NCBI GenBank assembly: GCA_016785225.1
Contig: JAFBJZ010000865.1
Span: forward strand, 62,001-126,000
From: Psettodes erumei
Taxonomy: Eukaryota; Chordata; Actinopteri; Pleuronectiformes; Psettodidae
Direction: 5' to 3'
Length of the DNA: 64,000 nucleotides
Both the position numbers and the translations under genes were made by a program. A model generated the notes under the pieces. The model was not told the DNA's origin and did not search any database. It worked only from the letters and a program-made list of their open reading frames with translations. This document shows positions 61,242 to 64,000 of this stretch, piece by piece. Numbering within the stretch: position 1 is the stretch's first letter; every line of letters begins with the position of its first letter.

Positions 61242-64000
61242 CTGTGCATGATTGGATGATTAAATTTGATTGCATGCGGGGGGTGGGGGTTGCTGAGACA
61301 GAGACAATGGGTAGGCCCATTAGTGTGATCCGCTTCATTTCATCAAAGGGTCCATTTTGTGCAGTTCATTCATTCGTTTTAGCTTTCTGTAATTTTACTT
61401 ACCGTTTGCTCAAACACCGTAACAGAGCCTCACGTGCGCCCACATTACTCATCTCCAATTTTTAATTTGTTGTCACTTGGTACGTTTGGTGAGGCTCCAT
61501 CTCAACTTGCCATTAAAATAGCTAAATTTTTCCCTCCTAAGATCAGTTTGACCCATTTCTCTGCACTCCTGAAAATCAGCAATAACTTTTCTGTTGCAGA
61601 ATTTCCTTTTTTTCAGCTTCAGCAACATGACGGAAATCCTCAGAGCAACCGCTGTGCAAAGCAAATGCGGTTTTCCAGGCAAAACTAAGCCACCCCTTTT
61701 TTTCGCAGACGCTGTTTCTGCTGTATGGACAATGTGTGTGTATGAATGATCACCTCAGTGTGATCACAGATGAGCTGCAGCTTGCCTTACCAGCATGTAT
61801 ACACCTAAAGTTGTCAGCTCCTTCCATTTGTTTCCATTTGTTGGTCCTTCTACCTGGTCATATTGATTTTCCAATAGCTGTATGCCAGTAAGTGCTGTCT
61901 GAGACCATATCTGAAAGCTGGCCAGTGTGATCTACAGGGACAGCAGGAAGTCCAATACATTTACTGAAAGCACTTCCCTTGTTGATGCCTTCTCTGAATT
62001 GATTGTATGGAAATGAAGGTCTTTTAAAGCCTTCCTGATTTAACCATCCTCTGGGACACACCGTACAGACAGGAATATATGAACATGTGCCAGCACACAT
62101 AGACACTGAGGAAAATTCTGTCATAAAACACATTCATGCATAAAATTTATATCACCTGGTCTCATCACAAGAGCATAAAACCTGACTCTAAAGCACTGTT
62201 CTTCTCTTTCAGTCTGCCCCACAGCGTCAAGGCGAGCCTGTCTCTTTCTCCATCTGGCCCGGGGCGGGTGGGCAGCGGCGGGGGCTCCCCCACGTCCAAG
62301 ACGGGCTACTGCGGAGGAGGGGTCCCAGTGGAGGACATGCAGGCCCTGGCCATCACTTCTCTCTCGGCCGCAGATGTAGCCAAGCAGTACGAGCACATCC
62401 GCGAGCTGGGGAAGGGCACGTATGGCAAGGTGGACCTCGTGGCGCACCGAACACAGGGTGAGCTGGCAGGAGCCTCCACAGGTCAAAATCCAATATCCTT
62501 TTAGAACGACATGACTGTCAGCCAGCTCTTATCATCTATCAGTCAAGCATAAAGACATTTAACAGATCTCAATATCCACGTTGTGCCAACATGCCTCACA
62601 GCTGACGATAACGTGTTGAGGCAGATCAGTGTAAAAATGTCGAGGCACTGTGCCAAGAAATTAATTTCAGCTCAGTTTAAGTGTTTGTCAAGGTTTTTAC
62701 TACGATTTAATCCTCAGTTGTAAGAAAATCAAGGTTAGAGTGCTGGATCAGTCTAAAAGCAGTAGAACTAAACATTGTAAAGTAGTGTGGAGAGAGGCTG
62801 AGAGGCTGGGAGGGCATTTGGAGATTAAGGGCTGTTGCGCACACACTAAAGAGCCTCTGTATTTCTGCAGCTATAATCATGAGCAGCAGGTTGAATGTTG
62901 TAACAGAGGTGAGATTCATTCATTGTACTTGATTGTGCAGTTGAATGAACCTAACAGCTGTTACAAGACAGGGTCGGGTAGTTGCAAATGTCTCCTCTCC
63001 CTAAAAGTATCAGGTAACCCTCGTTAATGCTTGTAGTATTTTGGAAGGTAAAATCTTGGCAGTATTTCATATGATTTTGTTTTTTTAGGCACCAAAATGG
63101 CGCTGAAGTTTGTTACCAAGAACAAGACAAAGCTGAAGAGTTTCCTGCGGGAATACAGTCTAACAGGGTCACTCAGCTGCAGCCCTTTCATCGTTAAAGT
63201 CCTGGACGTGCTTTTCGAGACGGAGGACAGCTACGTCTTTGGACAGGAGTACGCGCCCGCTGGAGACCTTTTCGACATCATCCCACCGCAGGTAAGGCCG
63301 CCGTCCCTCCCTCCTCCAATCACCACCCTAACATAGCCCGAGCTGCTCCAATCAGTCGCTGTGCTCGCGTGCGGTGGTTTTAACAAGTTCTCCTGGGATT
63401 GGAGCCTTGTCTTCGTCCCGGTTTTCTCTCCGCACTGAGCTCTCACTTTGCTTTAGTGCTATTCCAGTAGATGCGCTGGGAGAGCTTGACTTCAAGGTTC
63501 TTCTAAAGACTCATTAAAAAATGGCTGCAGTGGCGCTCAGAACCGAGACGCTTTTGTTTTGAGTTTCCCTTTTGGAGTAGCATAGTACTTTTCACTCTGT
63601 ACTTTAATTCCTCCGCTGGATACAACCATCAACTATTTCTTTTTACTCACCACAAAGCACTTTTCTTCTCTCACCTCCTACAGTCTCACCTCCTACACAT
63701 TGTACTGTATCTATTACACTGTACTAATCAAAATCTCCATTTTTTTTCTCTCTCTGTCTCCCAACACTTTCTGTTTGTTGCTCCGCTCTCTCAGGTGGGT
63801 CTGCCAGAGGAAATGGTCAAACGCTGCATGCAGCAACTGGGCTTGGCCCTGGACTTTATGCACAGTAAAAACTTGGTGCATCGGGATGTCAAACCTGAGA
63901 ATGTGCTTTTGTTTGACCGTGAGTGCCGCCGCATCAAGCTGGCAGACTTTGGCATGACCCGGCGCGTGGGCTGCCGTGTGAAACGGGTGAGCGGTACCAT
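55277..64000 (+). CDS. sbk1: SH3-binding domain kinase 1, 5' part
   Basis: SBK1 is a small serine/threonine kinase of brain and muscle in the NKF1 group. Kinase exons: 62213-62457, 63089-63291 and 63795 to the window edge, joined in phase. The second ends IIPPQ|GTAAGG; the third starts VGLPEEMVKRC. Visible motifs: glycine loop GKGTYGKVDLV; the VAIK-like MALKFV with the ATP lysine; HRDVKPEN in the catalytic loop; and DFGMTRRVG. The sequence follows human SBK1 closely (EDMQAL...YAPAGDLFDIIPPQ). The protein runs on beyond 64000; C-terminal lobe and tail are not seen. The first coding exon is probably 55277-55314 (MQDHGGERQVAS), which has a strong GTGAGT donor and the right phase for SLPHSVKASLS. 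It is tentative because the sequence is not conserved in human. Confidence 0.9.
55315..62212 (+). other. sbk1: sbk1 first intron, 6.9 kb
   Basis: No coding exon was recognised. The intron is AT-rich and includes a CT-rich tract (57490-57517) and the window's longest TG microsatellite (61191-61240). An extra 5' UTR exon cannot be excluded. Confidence 0.45.
61191..61240 (+). repeat. (TG)n microsatellite with TATG interruptions
   Basis: About 50 bp of TG repeats in sbk1 intron 1, with two interruptions near the left end. Confidence 0.9.
62458..63088 (+). other. sbk1: sbk1 intron between kinase exons
   Basis: Begins GTGAGC and ends TTTTTTAG; the join makes RTQ-GTKMALKF, as in human SBK1. Nothing else was recognised in it. 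Confidence 0.8.

Noticed and set aside
1..64000. CRISPR arrays, tRNA or rRNA genes, intact transposons
   Set aside because: No spaced direct repeats, cloverleaf, rRNA core sequence or transposase was seen on reading. Weak or decayed elements could have been missed.

Overview
This window is vertebrate nuclear DNA, most probably from a teleost fish. Genes are split into short exons with GT...AG introns, (CA)n/(GT)n microsatellites are frequent, and almost every exon reads as a clear orthologue of a known vertebrate gene. No prokaryotic operon, CRISPR array, phage, provirus or recognisable intact transposon was seen. I recognised families by recalling vertebrate proteins; no search was run. The exon joins were checked by reading phase.

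Layout, left to right: (1) tmem204, last coding exon (+, 1003-1246), nested in an intron of (2) ift140 (-, start 9041, 17 coding exons down to 3940; the rest lies beyond the left edge). (3) telo2 (-, 16457-10769), complete in 20 coding exons, 840 aa. (4) rab11fip3 (-, about 41923-21020), with a very long, frame-disrupted first exon, an EF-hand region and a C-terminal coiled coil with the Rab11-binding domain, plus a probable long 3' UTR. (5) decr2 (-, 46962-44411), complete, 300 aa, ending in a peroxisomal targeting signal. (6) rdh13 (-, 52402-49449), complete, 355 aa. (7) sbk1 (+, from about 55277 past the right edge), with a 6.9 kb first intron and kinase exons at 62213-62457, 63089-63291 and 63795-64000. 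Genes 2 to 6 form one co-oriented row on the minus strand, flanked by plus-strand genes.

There is no single pathway. ift140 serves retrograde ciliary transport, telo2 the maturation of PIKK kinases, and rab11fip3 recycling-endosome traffic (which also feeds cilia). decr2 and rdh13 are two distantly related short-chain dehydrogenases side by side. tmem204, ift140, telo2, rab11fip3 and decr2 all map to human 16p13.3, so most of the row is an old linkage group that has been locally rearranged.

Main oddities: six single-base frame disruptions in otherwise well-preserved coding exons (tmem204, ift140, four in rab11fip3 exon 1), nearly all at homopolymer runs and so probably assembly error; two GC-AG introns (telo2, rdh13); an in-frame 93-nt optional exon and a 36-nt microexon in rab11fip3; and a CpG-dense block over rab11fip3 intron 1 (about 30-42.5 kb) with G-runs, a Z-DNA-prone tract and PBX/HOX-like sites. 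I found no convincing undescribed system.
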